Assembly: GCF_029338175.1 (NCBI RefSeq)
Contig: NZ_CP119862.1
Coordinates: forward strand, 806,001 to 870,000
Direction of reading: 5' to 3'
Length of the DNA: 64,000 nt
Origin: Citrobacter enshiensis
GTDB lineage: Bacteria > Pseudomonadota > Gammaproteobacteria > Enterobacterales > Enterobacteriaceae
Below, piece by piece: positions 27,183 to 36,351 of this stretch. The number at the start of each line of letters is the position of its first letter. Positions within the stretch are counted from its first letter, which is position 1. The notes under the pieces were generated by a model. That model made no database searches, had not been told where the DNA came from, and saw nothing but the letters and a program-made list of their open reading frames with translations. The position numbers and the translations under genes are program-made.

Positions 27183-27953
27183 GTGAAGAGTATAATAACC
27201 CCCACATCTTTATTCTTTGATTTGGGTGTGCAGAACCACCCGTCGATTATTTCGGTTGTCGGAGCCGGGGGAAAAACCAGCACCCTTTTCTGGTTGGCTC
27301 AACTTTTTCACGCCTGTGGCCGACGGGTGTTGATCACGACCACTACGCATATGTTTCTGCCTGAAACGCCCTGGCCGATCATCTTCTGCCACGAACCCGC
27401 GAAATTACCTCGTCAACAACTCATGCAACCCATACAGGTTTGTTTCCACGCGTGGAAAGCGCCGTTGGGGAAAGCCCGCGGCTTTCAGCCCGCGGTGATT
27501 GACGCGTTGGTTGAACGGCCAGAATGTGACGTGATTCTCGTCGAGGCTGATGGCGCCCGTGGATTCCCACTGAAAGCGCCGGATGAGCACGAACCTTGCA
27601 TACCTGAATGCAGTTGCAGTGTGATTGCCGTTATGGGCGGGCATACCCTGGGGGAAAAAACAGGGGCAGACAATGTGCATCGATGGCCACAGTTTGCTGG
27701 GATCACTGGCCTGAGGGCAGAGGTTCCCCTACAGCTGAGGGATCTTATCCGGCTGGTTCAACATCCGCAGGGCGCATTTAAGAACGCACCGCCAACCAGT
27801 CGGCGGATCTGGTTCATCAACCGTTTTTCTCAATGTGAGAATAACGTTGATGAAAATGAACTGATTCAACCGCTATTACAGGGAGATGTTGATGCCGTCT
27901 GGTTGGGGGATGCTCAGGAACGCCCTGCAATCACACGCAGATTTGTGAGATAG
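27183..27953 (+). CDS. yqeC: YqeC, selenium-dependent hydroxylase accessory protein
   Basis: A 256-residue protein of the YqeC family found with selenium-dependent molybdenum hydroxylases. It has a P-loop-like VVGAGGKTSTLFWLA near residue 25 and TTTTHM. The conserved EADGARG motif lies near residue 120. The start is taken as GTG 27183 because an in-frame stop lies just upstream, but the ribosome site is poorly spaced, so the exact start is uncertain. It is followed by yqeB after 47 bases. Confidence 0.88.
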   Translation: MKSIITPTSLFFDLGVQNHPSIISVVGAGGKTSTLFWLAQLFHACGRRVLITTTTHMFLPETPWPIIFCHEPAKLPRQQLMQPIQVCFHAWKAPLGKARGFQPAVIDALVERPECDVILVEADGARGFPLKAPDEHEPCIPECSCSVIAVMGGHTLGEKTGADNVHRWPQFAGITGLRAEVPLQLRDLIRLVQHPQGAFKNAPPTSRRIWFINRFSQCENNVDENELIQPLLQGDVDAVWLGDAQERPAITRRFVR

Positions 27954-28000
27954 CGACCCCGGGAAACCGGGTTACCGAAAGGATATCCATTGAGGTTTTT

Positions 28001-29626
28001 ATGAATATTTTCACAGAGGCTGCAAGACTTGAAGTGCTAAATTGTCCGTTTGCGCTGGCGCAAATTGTTGATAGCCGGGGTTCAACGCCCCGCCATTCCG
28101 CACAAATGCTGGTACGTCAGGATGGGTCTATCATCGGTACCATTGGCGGTGGGATGGTAGAACGTAAAGTTATTGATGAATCGCTACAGGCGTTGCAAGA
28201 AAGAAAACCGCGTCTGTTTCATGGGCGGATGGCGCGTAACGGGGCTGATGCTGTGGGATCGGATTGCGGGGGCGCGATGTCAGTGTTTATTAGTGTGCAC
28301 GGTCTGCGACCTCGTCTGGTATTAATTGGTGCCGGGCATGTGAATCGCGCAATCGCGCAGGGCGCAGCGCTGCTGGGGTTTGATATTGCCGTGGCGGATA
28401 TCTATCGCGACAGTTTAAACCCTGAATCCTTTCCTCCGTCTGTCCACTTGTTGCATGCCGACTCCTTTGCCGCCGCAGTGGATGCACTGGAGATCCGGGA
28501 AGATAATTTTGTACTCATCGCGACGAACAATCAGGATCGGGAAGCGTTGGACAAGCTGATCGAACGACCCATTGCATGGCTCGGCTTGTTGGCGAGTCGC
28601 CGTAAGGTCCAGCTTTTCATGCGTCAATTGCGGGAAAAAGGCGTCTGTGAAGAACACATTGCCCGCCTGCATGCTCCGGTGGGTTATAACATTGGTGCTG
28701 AAACGCCGCAGGAGATTGCAGTAAGCGTGCTGGCGGAGATCCTACAGGTTAAAAACAATGCTCCTGGTGGATTGATGATGCGAGCGGCACATCCGTCCGG
28801 ACATCAACGTGTGGTGATTCGTGGCGCGGGGGATATCGCCAGTGGTGTGGCGTTGCGTTTGTTCCATGCCGGATTCAAAGTGATCATGCTGGAGGTGGAA
28901 AAACCGACAGTGATCCGCCGTAGCGTGGCATTTGCACAGGCCGTATTCGATGGTGAGATGACGGTAGAAGGCGTGACGGCGCGACTGGCAACCACCTCAG
29001 AGGACGCGGTCACGCTGTCGGATCGCGGTTTTATTCCCGTATTGATTGATCCTGCGTGTACGCTGGTTGATTCGCTGAAACCTGTTTGCGTGGTGGATGC
29101 TATTCTGGCAAAACAAAACCTGGGGACACGCTCCGGTATGGCGCCAGTGACCATTGCCCTTGGGCCTGGATTTACTGCGGGTGAAGACTGTCATGCGGTG
29201 ATTGAAACAAATCGCGGGCACTGGCTCGGACAAGTCATTTACTCCGGTTGCGCACAGGAGAATACCGGTGTTCCTGGAAATATTATGGGGCATACTTCGC
29301 GGCGCGTGATCCGCGCGCCAGCTGCGGGCATCATGCGGACCAACGTTAAATTGGGCGACCTGGTGGAAGAGGGCGACGTGATTGCCTGGGTTGGCGAAAG
29401 TGAAATTAAAGCGCCGCTGTCGGGAATGGTGCGCGGATTGTTAAATGACGGGCTGGCGGTCGTGGGCGGTTTTAAAATCGGCGATATTGACCCCCGTGGC
29501 GAGACGGCTGATTTTACCAGCGTATCTGACAAAGCAAGAGCAATTGGCGGCGGTGTACTGGAGGCCTTAATGATGCTGATGCATCAGGGCGTGAAAGCGA
29601 CGAAGGACGTATTAGAGGTTGCCTGA
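28001..29626 (+). CDS. yqeB: YqeB, selenium-dependent molybdenum hydroxylase maturation protein
   Basis: A 541-residue two-part protein. The N-terminal half (1-250) is XdhC/CoxI-like, with the GGGMVERKV motif and a Rossmann segment (LVLIGAGHVNRAIA). The C-terminal half carries GAGDIASGVALRLFHAGF and a biotinyl/lipoyl-like segment near 430-500. The family marks genomes using a labile-selenium molybdenum hydroxylase. It lies downstream of yqeC on the same strand. The ribosome site GAGG precedes ATG by 5 bases. Confidence 0.92.
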   Translation: MNIFTEAARLEVLNCPFALAQIVDSRGSTPRHSAQMLVRQDGSIIGTIGGGMVERKVIDESLQALQERKPRLFHGRMARNGADAVGSDCGGAMSVFISVHGLRPRLVLIGAGHVNRAIAQGAALLGFDIAVADIYRDSLNPESFPPSVHLLHADSFAAAVDALEIREDNFVLIATNNQDREALDKLIERPIAWLGLLASRRKVQLFMRQLREKGVCEEHIARLHAPVGYNIGAETPQEIAVSVLAEILQVKNNAPGGLMMRAAHPSGHQRVVIRGAGDIASGVALRLFHAGFKVIMLEVEKPTVIRRSVAFAQAVFDGEMTVEGVTARLATTSEDAVTLSDRGFIPVLIDPACTLVDSLKPVCVVDAILAKQNLGTRSGMAPVTIALGPGFTAGEDCHAVIETNRGHWLGQVIYSGCAQENTGVPGNIMGHTSRRVIRAPAAGIMRTNVKLGDLVEEGDVIAWVGESEIKAPLSGMVRGLLNDGLAVVGGFKIGDIDPRGETADFTSVSDKARAIGGGVLEALMMLMHQGVKATKDVLEVA

Positions 29627-29651
29627 AGTCGAATCGCTGGCTGGTTTTGTG

Positions 29652-29706
29652 CTTATCTTATCGGACCTACAACTCATACTCGCAATGTAGGCTCGATAAG
29701 ATGTGT
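29652..29706. repeat. REP-like hairpin between yqeB and yqeA
   Basis: A degenerate inverted repeat (CTTATC...CCTAC and GTAGG...GATAAG) spans the gap between convergent yqeB and yqeA. It resembles extragenic palindromic elements and may end both transcripts. Confidence 0.6.
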
Positions 29707-29730
29707 TAGAGTCGCCACCGGGCGAACGGG

Positions 29731-30663
29731 TTACTGGCAAATAACAGTGCCAGTTTTTCCTTCAATCCCTTCTTTCGCCTTGCTCAGCACCGTAATTAAG
29801 GCTTCGCGTCCTGGACGGGAACGGGCAAATGAGGCGGCAGCCTCGACCTTTGGCAGCATTGATCCTTTGGCAAAATGGCCTTCGTTGATAAAGCGCTCTG
29901 CATCGTTTAACGACAGGCGATCCAGCCACTGTTCATTTTGTTTACCAAAGTTAATTGCCACTTTTTCAACTGCGGTCAGGATGATGAGCATATCCGCATC
30001 GATGATCTCCGCCAGTCGGGCGCTGGCCCAGTCCTTGTCGATGACTGCGCTGGCACCACGTAGATGATGGCCTTCACGGATCACCGGAATACCACCACCG
30101 CCAACGGTGATGACAATCTGACCCGCCTCAACCAACGCTTTGACCGTCTCTTTTTCGATAATGTCTACCGGTTTAGGTGATGCGACAACGCGGCGGTAAC
30201 CACGTCCAGCATCTTCTTTCAACGTATAACCTTGCTTCTCCAGTTGTTCTGCTTCCTGCTGAGTAAAGAACGAACCGATCGGTTTGGTCGGATTGAGGAA
30301 GGCAGGATCGTTGGCGTCGACTTCTACCTGAGTCACCAGCGTTGCAACCGGGTTGTGCATACCGCGAGAGAGCAACTCTTCGCGTAGCGCGTTTTGCAGA
30401 TCGTAGCCGATATAGCCCTGGCTCAACGCCACGCAGACGGACATCGGCAGCATGGGGGAATGCGCTTCAGTTTTTGCTGCGGCTTCAAAAGCCTGGTTGA
30501 TCATTCCTACCTGAGGTCCGTTGCCGTGGGTGACAATCACCTGATGGCCTTGCGCAATTAAATCCACAATGGCCTGGGAGGTAATTTTAACCGCCTGCAT
30601 CTGCCCCGCCAGATCTTCTCCCAGCGCATTCCCACCCAGCGCGAGAACAATTTTCTTACTCAT
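29731..30663 (-). CDS. yqeA: Carbamate kinase-like protein YqeA
   Basis: A 310-residue amino acid kinase family enzyme with KIVLALGGNALG at the N-terminus, THGNGPQVG and the TVGGGGIPV motif, as in ArcC carbamate kinases. It would make ATP from carbamoyl phosphate. Carbamoyl phosphate is the expected product of a carbamoyltransferase such as YgeW run in the catabolic direction. It is the last gene of ygeW-ygeX-ygeY-hyuA-yqeA, 10 bases after hyuA, with a GAGGAAAA ribosome site. Confidence 0.93.
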   Translation of the reverse strand: MSKKIVLALGGNALGEDLAGQMQAVKITSQAIVDLIAQGHQVIVTHGNGPQVGMINQAFEAAAKTEAHSPMLPMSVCVALSQGYIGYDLQNALREELLSRGMHNPVATLVTQVEVDANDPAFLNPTKPIGSFFTQQEAEQLEKQGYTLKEDAGRGYRRVVASPKPVDIIEKETVKALVEAGQIVITVGGGGIPVIREGHHLRGASAVIDKDWASARLAEIIDADMLIILTAVEKVAINFGKQNEQWLDRLSLNDAERFINEGHFAKGSMLPKVEAAASFARSRPGREALITVLSKAKEGIEGKTGTVICQ

Positions 30664-30673
30664 TTTTCCTCAC

Positions 30674-32101
30674 TCATTTTATTCCGTTGTCTGTTTCATG
30701 AATCCCGGGCTGTGATGACATCGCGGGAGGCGTAAATGGTTTGCGTCGCAGGAATCGCCCGCGACCCGCTTTACCTGTAAAAACACCATCGCAGAAGAGG
30801 GTTTCGCCACGGGAGAGTGTTCTGACAATCGTTCCCTGACAGTGGAACCCCTCCCAGGGGGAGTAACCGGCGTTATCGTGCAGGTTGGTATGGCGAATCT
30901 CCTGGCGCTGTCGCGGATCGATAATGACCACATCGCCATCAGAACCTGGCGCCAGCCGCCCTTTCTGCGGCCACAGACCGAACAGTTTGGCGGGCATCGC
31001 GCTGGTTAAATCGACAAAACGCTCGGGCGTAATACGCCCGCTCATAACGCCGTGGGAGAAGAGGAGCTGCATACGGTTTTCCACACCGGGTAACCCATTG
31101 GGGCAACGGCTGAAATCTCCGCCGGAGATCTGCTGGCGTTGTGCCATCGAAAATGTACAGTGATCGGTTGCCACCACATCGATCGCGCCGTCGCTGATGC
31201 CGCACCAGAGTTTGTCCTGCTCGCGGATATTGCGTAATGGCGGGCTGAGAATGAACTTCATGCCGTCTTCTGCGTCATAACGCCGCTCATCGAGCAGGAG
31301 ATACTGCGGGCAAGTCTCTACCCACACAGGCTGATGGTTGGCTCTGGCCAGGCGTAAATAGTCCAGCCCTAATCCGTTGGATAAGTGGACGATATACAGC
31401 GGTGCGTTGCCGGCGAGCTGCGCAAGATTGATCATCCTGGCGATAGCTTCAGCTTCACACTCCAGCGGTCGACTCAGAGCGTGATAGCGTGGGGACGTTA
31501 ACCCCGCAGCAATAAATTCCGCGCGTTTACTGGCGATAGCGGCGTCATTTTCCGGATGTACGGTGGTCAGCGCGCCGGACTCATGCAAACGGCGCAGCGC
31601 CTGCAGCGTTTCGTCATCGTTGAGTTTGTACTGATAGGTCAGATACAGTTTGAAACTGCTGATCCCCTCATCAACCATCATCGGGATCTCATCGAGGATG
31701 GCGTGATTGATATGCTGAATGACGCCGTGGAAGCTGTAATCGATCACCGCTTTGTGCGCGGCATAACCGTGATAAACCTCCAGTTGATGACGCAACCGGC
31801 ATCCTGTCGGCCCAAATCCCATATGGTCGATAATGGTTGTTGTACCGCCACACGCCGCCGCGCGGGTACCGGTAAAAAAATCATCACAGCTACGGGCAAG
31901 TCCTACGTCAATATTGAAATGTGTATGCACATCCACGCCACCGGGGAAAACGTAACAGCCTGCAGCGTCAATAACTTCACAGGGGAGCTGCGGCGTAATT
32001 TCTGTGTCCAGTTGGCGTACGATGCCGCTCTCAATCAGTAAATCTTGCTTTGCTTGTCCGTCAGCGTTAACGACAGTGCCATTTTTGATTAATACGCGCA
32101 T
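30674..32101 (-). CDS. hyuA: Hydantoinase-type cyclic amidohydrolase HyuA
   Basis: A 475-residue dihydropyrimidinase/hydantoinase family enzyme. The metal-binding GGVDVHTHFN, the carboxylated lysine in SSFKLYLTY, TVHPEND, VHLSNG and ATDHCTFS are all present. It opens cyclic ureides in the purine pathway. Two starts are possible. ATG 32101 (MRVLIK) matches the recalled E. coli N-terminus and has GGAG 6 bases upstream. ATG 32113 has GGAGGG, which lies in a hairpin arm. The tail is about 15 residues longer than the E. coli protein. Confidence 0.9.
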   Translation of the reverse strand: MRVLIKNGTVVNADGQAKQDLLIESGIVRQLDTEITPQLPCEVIDAAGCYVFPGGVDVHTHFNIDVGLARSCDDFFTGTRAAACGGTTTIIDHMGFGPTGCRLRHQLEVYHGYAAHKAVIDYSFHGVIQHINHAILDEIPMMVDEGISSFKLYLTYQYKLNDDETLQALRRLHESGALTTVHPENDAAIASKRAEFIAAGLTSPRYHALSRPLECEAEAIARMINLAQLAGNAPLYIVHLSNGLGLDYLRLARANHQPVWVETCPQYLLLDERRYDAEDGMKFILSPPLRNIREQDKLWCGISDGAIDVVATDHCTFSMAQRQQISGGDFSRCPNGLPGVENRMQLLFSHGVMSGRITPERFVDLTSAMPAKLFGLWPQKGRLAPGSDGDVVIIDPRQRQEIRHTNLHDNAGYSPWEGFHCQGTIVRTLSRGETLFCDGVFTGKAGRGRFLRRKPFTPPAMSSQPGIHETDNGIK

Positions 32102-32115
32102 AGCAGACTCCATGT

Positions 32116-32137
32116 TCCCTCCGGCAAACCGGAGGGA
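32116..32137 (-). repeat. Intercistronic hairpin between ygeY and hyuA
   Basis: A perfect 9-bp stem (TCCCTCCGG/CCGGAGGGA) with a 4-base loop. On the transcript its 3' arm contains GGAGGG, the ribosome site for the longer hyuA start, so folding could hide it. Confidence 0.6.
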
Positions 32138-32153
32138 GACGAGTGAAGGATAA

Positions 32154-33365
32154 TTATTGTGTTGCCAGCCAGCTCAGCGGAATAGCCGCGTACATTGCGG
32201 CACAGGTGACCAGATGAGATTTCCAGGTTTTCTCGTTCGGCGCATGGGCTTCTGGTTCTTTGCCTGGTCCAAAGCCGATGACCGGGATACCGTGACGCCC
32301 CATGATCGAAACACCGTTGGTGGAGAAGGTCCATTTATCAACGACCGGCGTTTTACCAAACAGCCCTTCATAGGCGCTGACAAGCGCTTTAACGGTGAAA
32401 TGATCTTCTTCTACTTTCCAGGTCGGGAAGTAGCATTCGGTTGGGTAAACCAGCCCGGTCCAGGATGGACGGTCGTAGTTGTACATGGAGACTACGGCGT
32501 TTGCATTCTTGACGGCAGGCAGGGCGCGGATTTCTTCCAGCGCGCCTTCCCAGGTTTCACCCCAGGTCAGGCGGCGGTCGATAGAAACTGCGCAGCTGTC
32601 TGCAACGGCGCAGCGACTTGGCGAGGTGAAGAAGATTTCAGAAACGGTCAGGGTGCCTTTACCGAGGAATTCGTCATAGCCCAGATGTTGTGAGAGTCCC
32701 TGTAATTCGTTGAGGATCGGGCCCATTTTGAAGATGGCGTTATCTCCGCGTTCCGGCGCCGAACCGTGGCAACTGACACCCTGCACATCGATGCGAATTT
32801 CCATACGGCCACGTTGTCCGCGATACACCTGGCAGTCGGTAGGTTCGGTACTCACGACGAATTCTGGACGGATGCCTGACTGCTCAATAATGTACTGCCA
32901 GCACAGGCCATCGCAGTCCTCTTCTTGCACCGTACCGGTGACCAGCAGCGTGTATTCATCTTCCAGACCGAGATCTTTAATGATCTTGCCAGCGTAAACC
33001 ATTGACGCCATACCGCCTTCCTGGTCAGACGTACCGCGTCCGCCGATCAGTTCATCGGTTTCCATGCCTTTATAGGGATCGAATTCCCAGTTTTTGATAT
33101 TACCGATACCCACGGTATCAATATGGGCGTCCATCGCGACCAGACGTGGGCCGTGACCGATATAGCCGAGGATGTTGCCCATCGGATCGATTTCTACTTT
33201 ATCGAAGCCGACTTTTTCCATCTCCTCTTTAATACGATGTATGACGCGTTTTTCATCGCAGCTTTCGCTGGGGATGGCGACCATATCGCGCAGGAAGCGC
33301 GTCATATCGGCCTGGTAATCTTTTGCTTTTTCCAGAATCAATTTGAATGGAATGTGCTTAGCCAT
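32154..33365 (-). CDS. ygeY: YgeY, M20 family peptidase/deacylase
   Basis: A 403-residue metal-dependent amidohydrolase of the ArgE/DapE/CPG2 group. The metal ligand in [10 protein letters not shown], the [11 protein letters not shown] aspartate and the catalytic TVQEEDCDG glutamates are visible, with a dimerisation insert in the middle. It acts in the same catabolic operon as ygeX, probably removing an acyl or ureido group before diaminopropionate cleavage; the exact substrate is inference. GGAGAAAAATA precedes the ATG. Confidence 0.92.
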   Translation of the reverse strand: MAKHIPFKLILEKAKDYQADMTRFLRDMVAIPSESCDEKRVIHRIKEEMEKVGFDKVEIDPMGNILGYIGHGPRLVAMDAHIDTVGIGNIKNWEFDPYKGMETDELIGGRGTSDQEGGMASMVYAGKIIKDLGLEDEYTLLVTGTVQEEDCDGLCWQYIIEQSGIRPEFVVSTEPTDCQVYRGQRGRMEIRIDVQGVSCHGSAPERGDNAIFKMGPILNELQGLSQHLGYDEFLGKGTLTVSEIFFTSPSRCAVADSCAVSIDRRLTWGETWEGALEEIRALPAVKNANAVVSMYNYDRPSWTGLVYPTECYFPTWKVEEDHFTVKALVSAYEGLFGKTPVVDKWTFSTNGVSIMGRHGIPVIGFGPGKEPEAHAPNEKTWKSHLVTCAAMYAAIPLSWLATQ

Positions 33366-33422
33366 TATTTTTCTCCAGTATTTAACCCCGTATCTCCTAC
33401 GGAGTCGGTTCCAATAGGATGA

Positions 33423-34619
33423 TTACGGTGCGACCGGATGTTTGCCTTCCCAGACGACTTCACGATAGTGCTTCACATCGGTATCGCCTTCGGTACTGAT
33501 GACCAGCACGACGGAGTCTTTATTCAACGCCAGTTTTTCCATCAAGGTCAGACGCTGCGGGTGATGGTGGACAGCCGCCAGAACGCCTAAGCCCACGGCG
33601 CCTGACTCGCCAGAGATGACTCGCGGATCGTTGCCCAATGGATTGCCCAACACGCGCATCCCCAGCGCGGCAACGCTGTCCTGGCAGGAGATAAATTGTG
33701 TTGAGCAGTTACGCAAAATTTCCCAACCGAGCGGGTTCGGTTCACCACAGGCCAGACCGGCCATGATGGTGGCCATATCGCCGCCGACATTAACGATGTC
33801 ACCTTTTACGCCTGAACGATAAATGCAGTCGGCTTTATCCGGCTCGACGATGATGCTGTGTAGCTGTTGTGGGGTGTAGACATCCACCAGGTAGCCCAGT
33901 ACGCCGCCAGCCATTGCGCCAACGCCCGCTTGCAGCAGAACGTGAGTAGGCGTGACGCCCATTTCACGCATCTGTTCTACCGCTTCATCAGCCAGAGTGG
34001 CGTAGCCCTGCATAATCCAGGTGGGAATTTTGGTGTAGCCTTCCCAGGCGGTATCCTGCACCACTTCCCAGCCATTTTGTTGGGCATGCTGCATGGTCAG
34101 GCGAACGGTATCGTCATAGTTCATGTCGGTGACAATACACTCTGCGCCGAGGTTGAGAATGGCATCAACCCGTTCCTGGGCGGAGCCTTTAGGCATGTAA
34201 ATAACCGCATTTTGCCCGAGTTGTTGGGCTGCCCATGCGATGCCACGACCATGGTTACCGTCAGTGGTTGTGGCGAACGTCATTTTTTCGCCAATGGTTT
34301 TTTTAAGTTGCTCGAAGGACAGCGTCTCTATATCAAGATGATATTTTTCGCAGAGCAATCGGGCGATGGCGTAGGCGCCGCCGAGCATCTTGAATGCGTT
34401 AAGTCCAAAACGTTGTGATTCATCTTTGACGAGGATTTTTTTCACGCCAAAGAGGTTGGCAAGACCGTCCAGCGCGCGGAGCGGCGTCGGATGATATCCT
34501 GCGATTTTTTGGTGGAACTGGCGCGCCACTCGGGCTTGTTTTTGCGAAAAGAGCGGTGATGTTTCGCCAGTATAAAAATGGTTGTCGGCAATATCGATCT
34601 TCAATGAGAACACGGACAT
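33423..34619 (-). CDS. ygeX: Diaminopropionate ammonia-lyase
   Basis: A 398-residue PLP fold-type II enzyme splitting 2,3-diaminopropionate into pyruvate and two ammonia. The PLP lysine is K77 in NAFKMLGGAY. The glycine-rich phosphate loop AGVGAMAGG and the cysteine/aspartate active-site region are conserved. It is the exit step of the anaerobic purine pathway proposed for this cluster. AAGGATAGGAT precedes the ATG. It lies 57 bases upstream of ygeY in the operon. Confidence 0.95.
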   Translation of the reverse strand: MSVFSLKIDIADNHFYTGETSPLFSQKQARVARQFHQKIAGYHPTPLRALDGLANLFGVKKILVKDESQRFGLNAFKMLGGAYAIARLLCEKYHLDIETLSFEQLKKTIGEKMTFATTTDGNHGRGIAWAAQQLGQNAVIYMPKGSAQERVDAILNLGAECIVTDMNYDDTVRLTMQHAQQNGWEVVQDTAWEGYTKIPTWIMQGYATLADEAVEQMREMGVTPTHVLLQAGVGAMAGGVLGYLVDVYTPQQLHSIIVEPDKADCIYRSGVKGDIVNVGGDMATIMAGLACGEPNPLGWEILRNCSTQFISCQDSVAALGMRVLGNPLGNDPRVISGESGAVGLGVLAAVHHHPQRLTLMEKLALNKDSVVLVISTEGDTDVKHYREVVWEGKHPVAP

Positions 34620-34650
34620 ATCCTATCCTTTTGGCCTCCAGGAATGGAGA

Positions 34651-34672
34651 GCCGACCGCCAGGTCGGCTCGA
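34651..34672 (-). repeat. Intercistronic hairpin between ygeW and ygeX
   Basis: A perfect 9-bp stem (GAGCCGACC/GGTCGGCTC) with a 4-base loop lies in the 57-base gap after ygeW. It is similar in design to the hairpins at other junctions of these operons. Confidence 0.6.
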
Positions 34673-34676
34673 GGTT

Positions 34677-35864
34677 TTATTTCATGCGTTCTTGCGCTTC
34701 TTTCAGCAATTGCTCAAGCAATGCGCCTGGTTTTGAATATTTACGGGACAGGATCATCGCGGCGATGATGTACGGTTTCCAACTGGCTTCTTTGTAGGTG
34801 GCGATGCGGTATTTTTCGAACACTTCTTCGGTGACTTCACCCTCTTTGCAGGAGACACCGCTGATATCTGCTGGCAGGCAGTGCATGTAAAGTGCCTCGC
34901 CATCGCGGGTGAGCTTCATCATCTCTTCAGTGCAGTGCCAGTCTTTATGCTTCGCGTTTTGTTCCAGACACTGTTTTTCCAGATCTTTCAGGGCTGCGTG
35001 ATCGTCAGCGCGCAGAAGTTCCGTGCGTTTTTCCATCACTTTGTACGGGGCCCATGACTTCGGATAAACGATGTCAGCGTCCTTGAATGCCTCTTCCATA
35101 CTGGTGACCTGGCGGAAGCTGCCGCCTGAGGCATTGGCGTTGTTTTTAGCGACTTCGATAACATCTGGGATCAGGTCATAGCCTTCAGGGTGCGCCAGCG
35201 TGACGTCCATGCCGAAGCGGGTCATCAGACCGATAATGCCCTGCGGCACAGAAAGGGGTTTACCGTAGCTGGGTGAGTAAGCCCAGGTCATGGCGATTTT
35301 TTTACCTTTCAGGTTTTCCAGCGAGCCAAAGTGTTCGCGCAGCCAGGCAAGGTCTGCCATCGCTTGCGTCGGGTGGTCGATGTCGCACTGCAGGTTGACC
35401 AGCGCTGGACGTTGCGGCAGTACGCCCTGTTTGTAACCATCATCAAGCGCGGCGCCGACTTCGCGCATATAGGCGTTGCCTGCGCCAAGATACATGTCAT
35501 CGCGAATGCCGATCGCATCAGCACAGAAAGAGATCATGTTGGCCGTTTCACGCACGGTTTCGCCGTGAGCGATTTGTGATTTTCCTTCGTCGAGATCCTG
35601 CTGAGCCAGACCGAGCAGGTTGAGGGCGGAAGCATAAGAGAAGCGAGTGCGGGTGGAGTTATCGCGGAAAACAGAGATACCTAATCCACTATTGAAGACT
35701 TTCGTCGCGATATTCTCGGCACGCAGTATTTTCAGCGCCGCAGCAACATCCAGTACTTGTTTTAGTTCGTCCGGCGTCTGCTCCCACGTTAACAAAAAGT
35801 CCTTCTCATGAAGGTGTGAGGTCAGCGAATTGATATCCTTTATCAGCTCATTAACAGTTTTCAT
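34677..35864 (-). CDS. ygeW: YgeW, carbamoyltransferase family protein
   Basis: A 395-residue member of the aspartate/ornithine carbamoyltransferase superfamily. The carbamoyl-phosphate loop FRDNSTRTRFS is intact and a second-domain HCLPAD motif is present. It carries neither classical ornithine nor aspartate specificity loops. It is the first gene of ygeW-ygeX-ygeY-hyuA-yqeA, and with the kinase YqeA it could conserve energy as ATP from a ureido intermediate. A sigma-54 promoter lies about 100 bases upstream of the ATG. Confidence 0.93.
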   Translation of the reverse strand: MKTVNELIKDINSLTSHLHEKDFLLTWEQTPDELKQVLDVAAALKILRAENIATKVFNSGLGISVFRDNSTRTRFSYASALNLLGLAQQDLDEGKSQIAHGETVRETANMISFCADAIGIRDDMYLGAGNAYMREVGAALDDGYKQGVLPQRPALVNLQCDIDHPTQAMADLAWLREHFGSLENLKGKKIAMTWAYSPSYGKPLSVPQGIIGLMTRFGMDVTLAHPEGYDLIPDVIEVAKNNANASGGSFRQVTSMEEAFKDADIVYPKSWAPYKVMEKRTELLRADDHAALKDLEKQCLEQNAKHKDWHCTEEMMKLTRDGEALYMHCLPADISGVSCKEGEVTEEVFEKYRIATYKEASWKPYIIAAMILSRKYSKPGALLEQLLKEAQERMK

Positions 35865-35964
35865 CGTAAGGTCCCGGTAGTGGAATGACAGGCAAAAAGC
35901 GGTTTATTTTGTTTCACTGTGACTAAGCCTCCTGATTGGGGTTATCACAGCCATACCTGGGACT

Positions 35965-35980
35965 AACAATAAGTGTGCCA
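35965..35980 (-). promoter_or_regulatory. Sigma-54 promoter of ygeW-ygeX-ygeY-hyuA-yqeA
   Basis: Minus strand reads TGGCACA-CTTA-TTGTT. It matches TGGCACR-N4-TTGCW at every position but one (T for C in the -12 GC). Predicted start is near 35953, about 90 bases before the ygeW ATG. It lies within the 487-base gap shared with uacR. Confidence 0.78.
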
Positions 35981-36023
35981 GAATTATATAAATGGTGGTG
36001 AAAGGGTATTTTGTCAGGTGATA

Positions 36024-36039
36024 TGTGTTCTTGATCACA
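36024..36039. promoter_or_regulatory. CRP-like palindrome in the ygeW-uacR gap
   Basis: TGTGT-TCTTGA-TCACA differs from the CRP core by one base and is centred about 78 bases upstream of the predicted ygeW start. The site type matches the one upstream of ygfK. The rest of 35865-36351 is AT-rich with no ORF. Confidence 0.55.
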
Positions 36040-36351
36040 AATTAAGCTGGCGTACTCTAAAGATGTGAATAAACGAAAACGTTTGGCTTTTTAAATATTG
36101 TATTTATCACTATGAACAGTCGTCAGGATTAATGCTGGCACGAGCGCTAAAACTCGTCAGTTTGATAAACTAATGCCGGTAATTCTCATATTGATATGGA
36201 AATGTGATATCTCTTCCATAATTTCATTAGAAAATGATAAACAGCCCGTGTTTCTATCAAAGTAAATTCTGCCTGAGTTAATATTATTATATTTTACGAA
36301 CCATAAATGTCCTAAATGATCAGTCATTTAAGCGATTTCGGAAGGTAAAGC

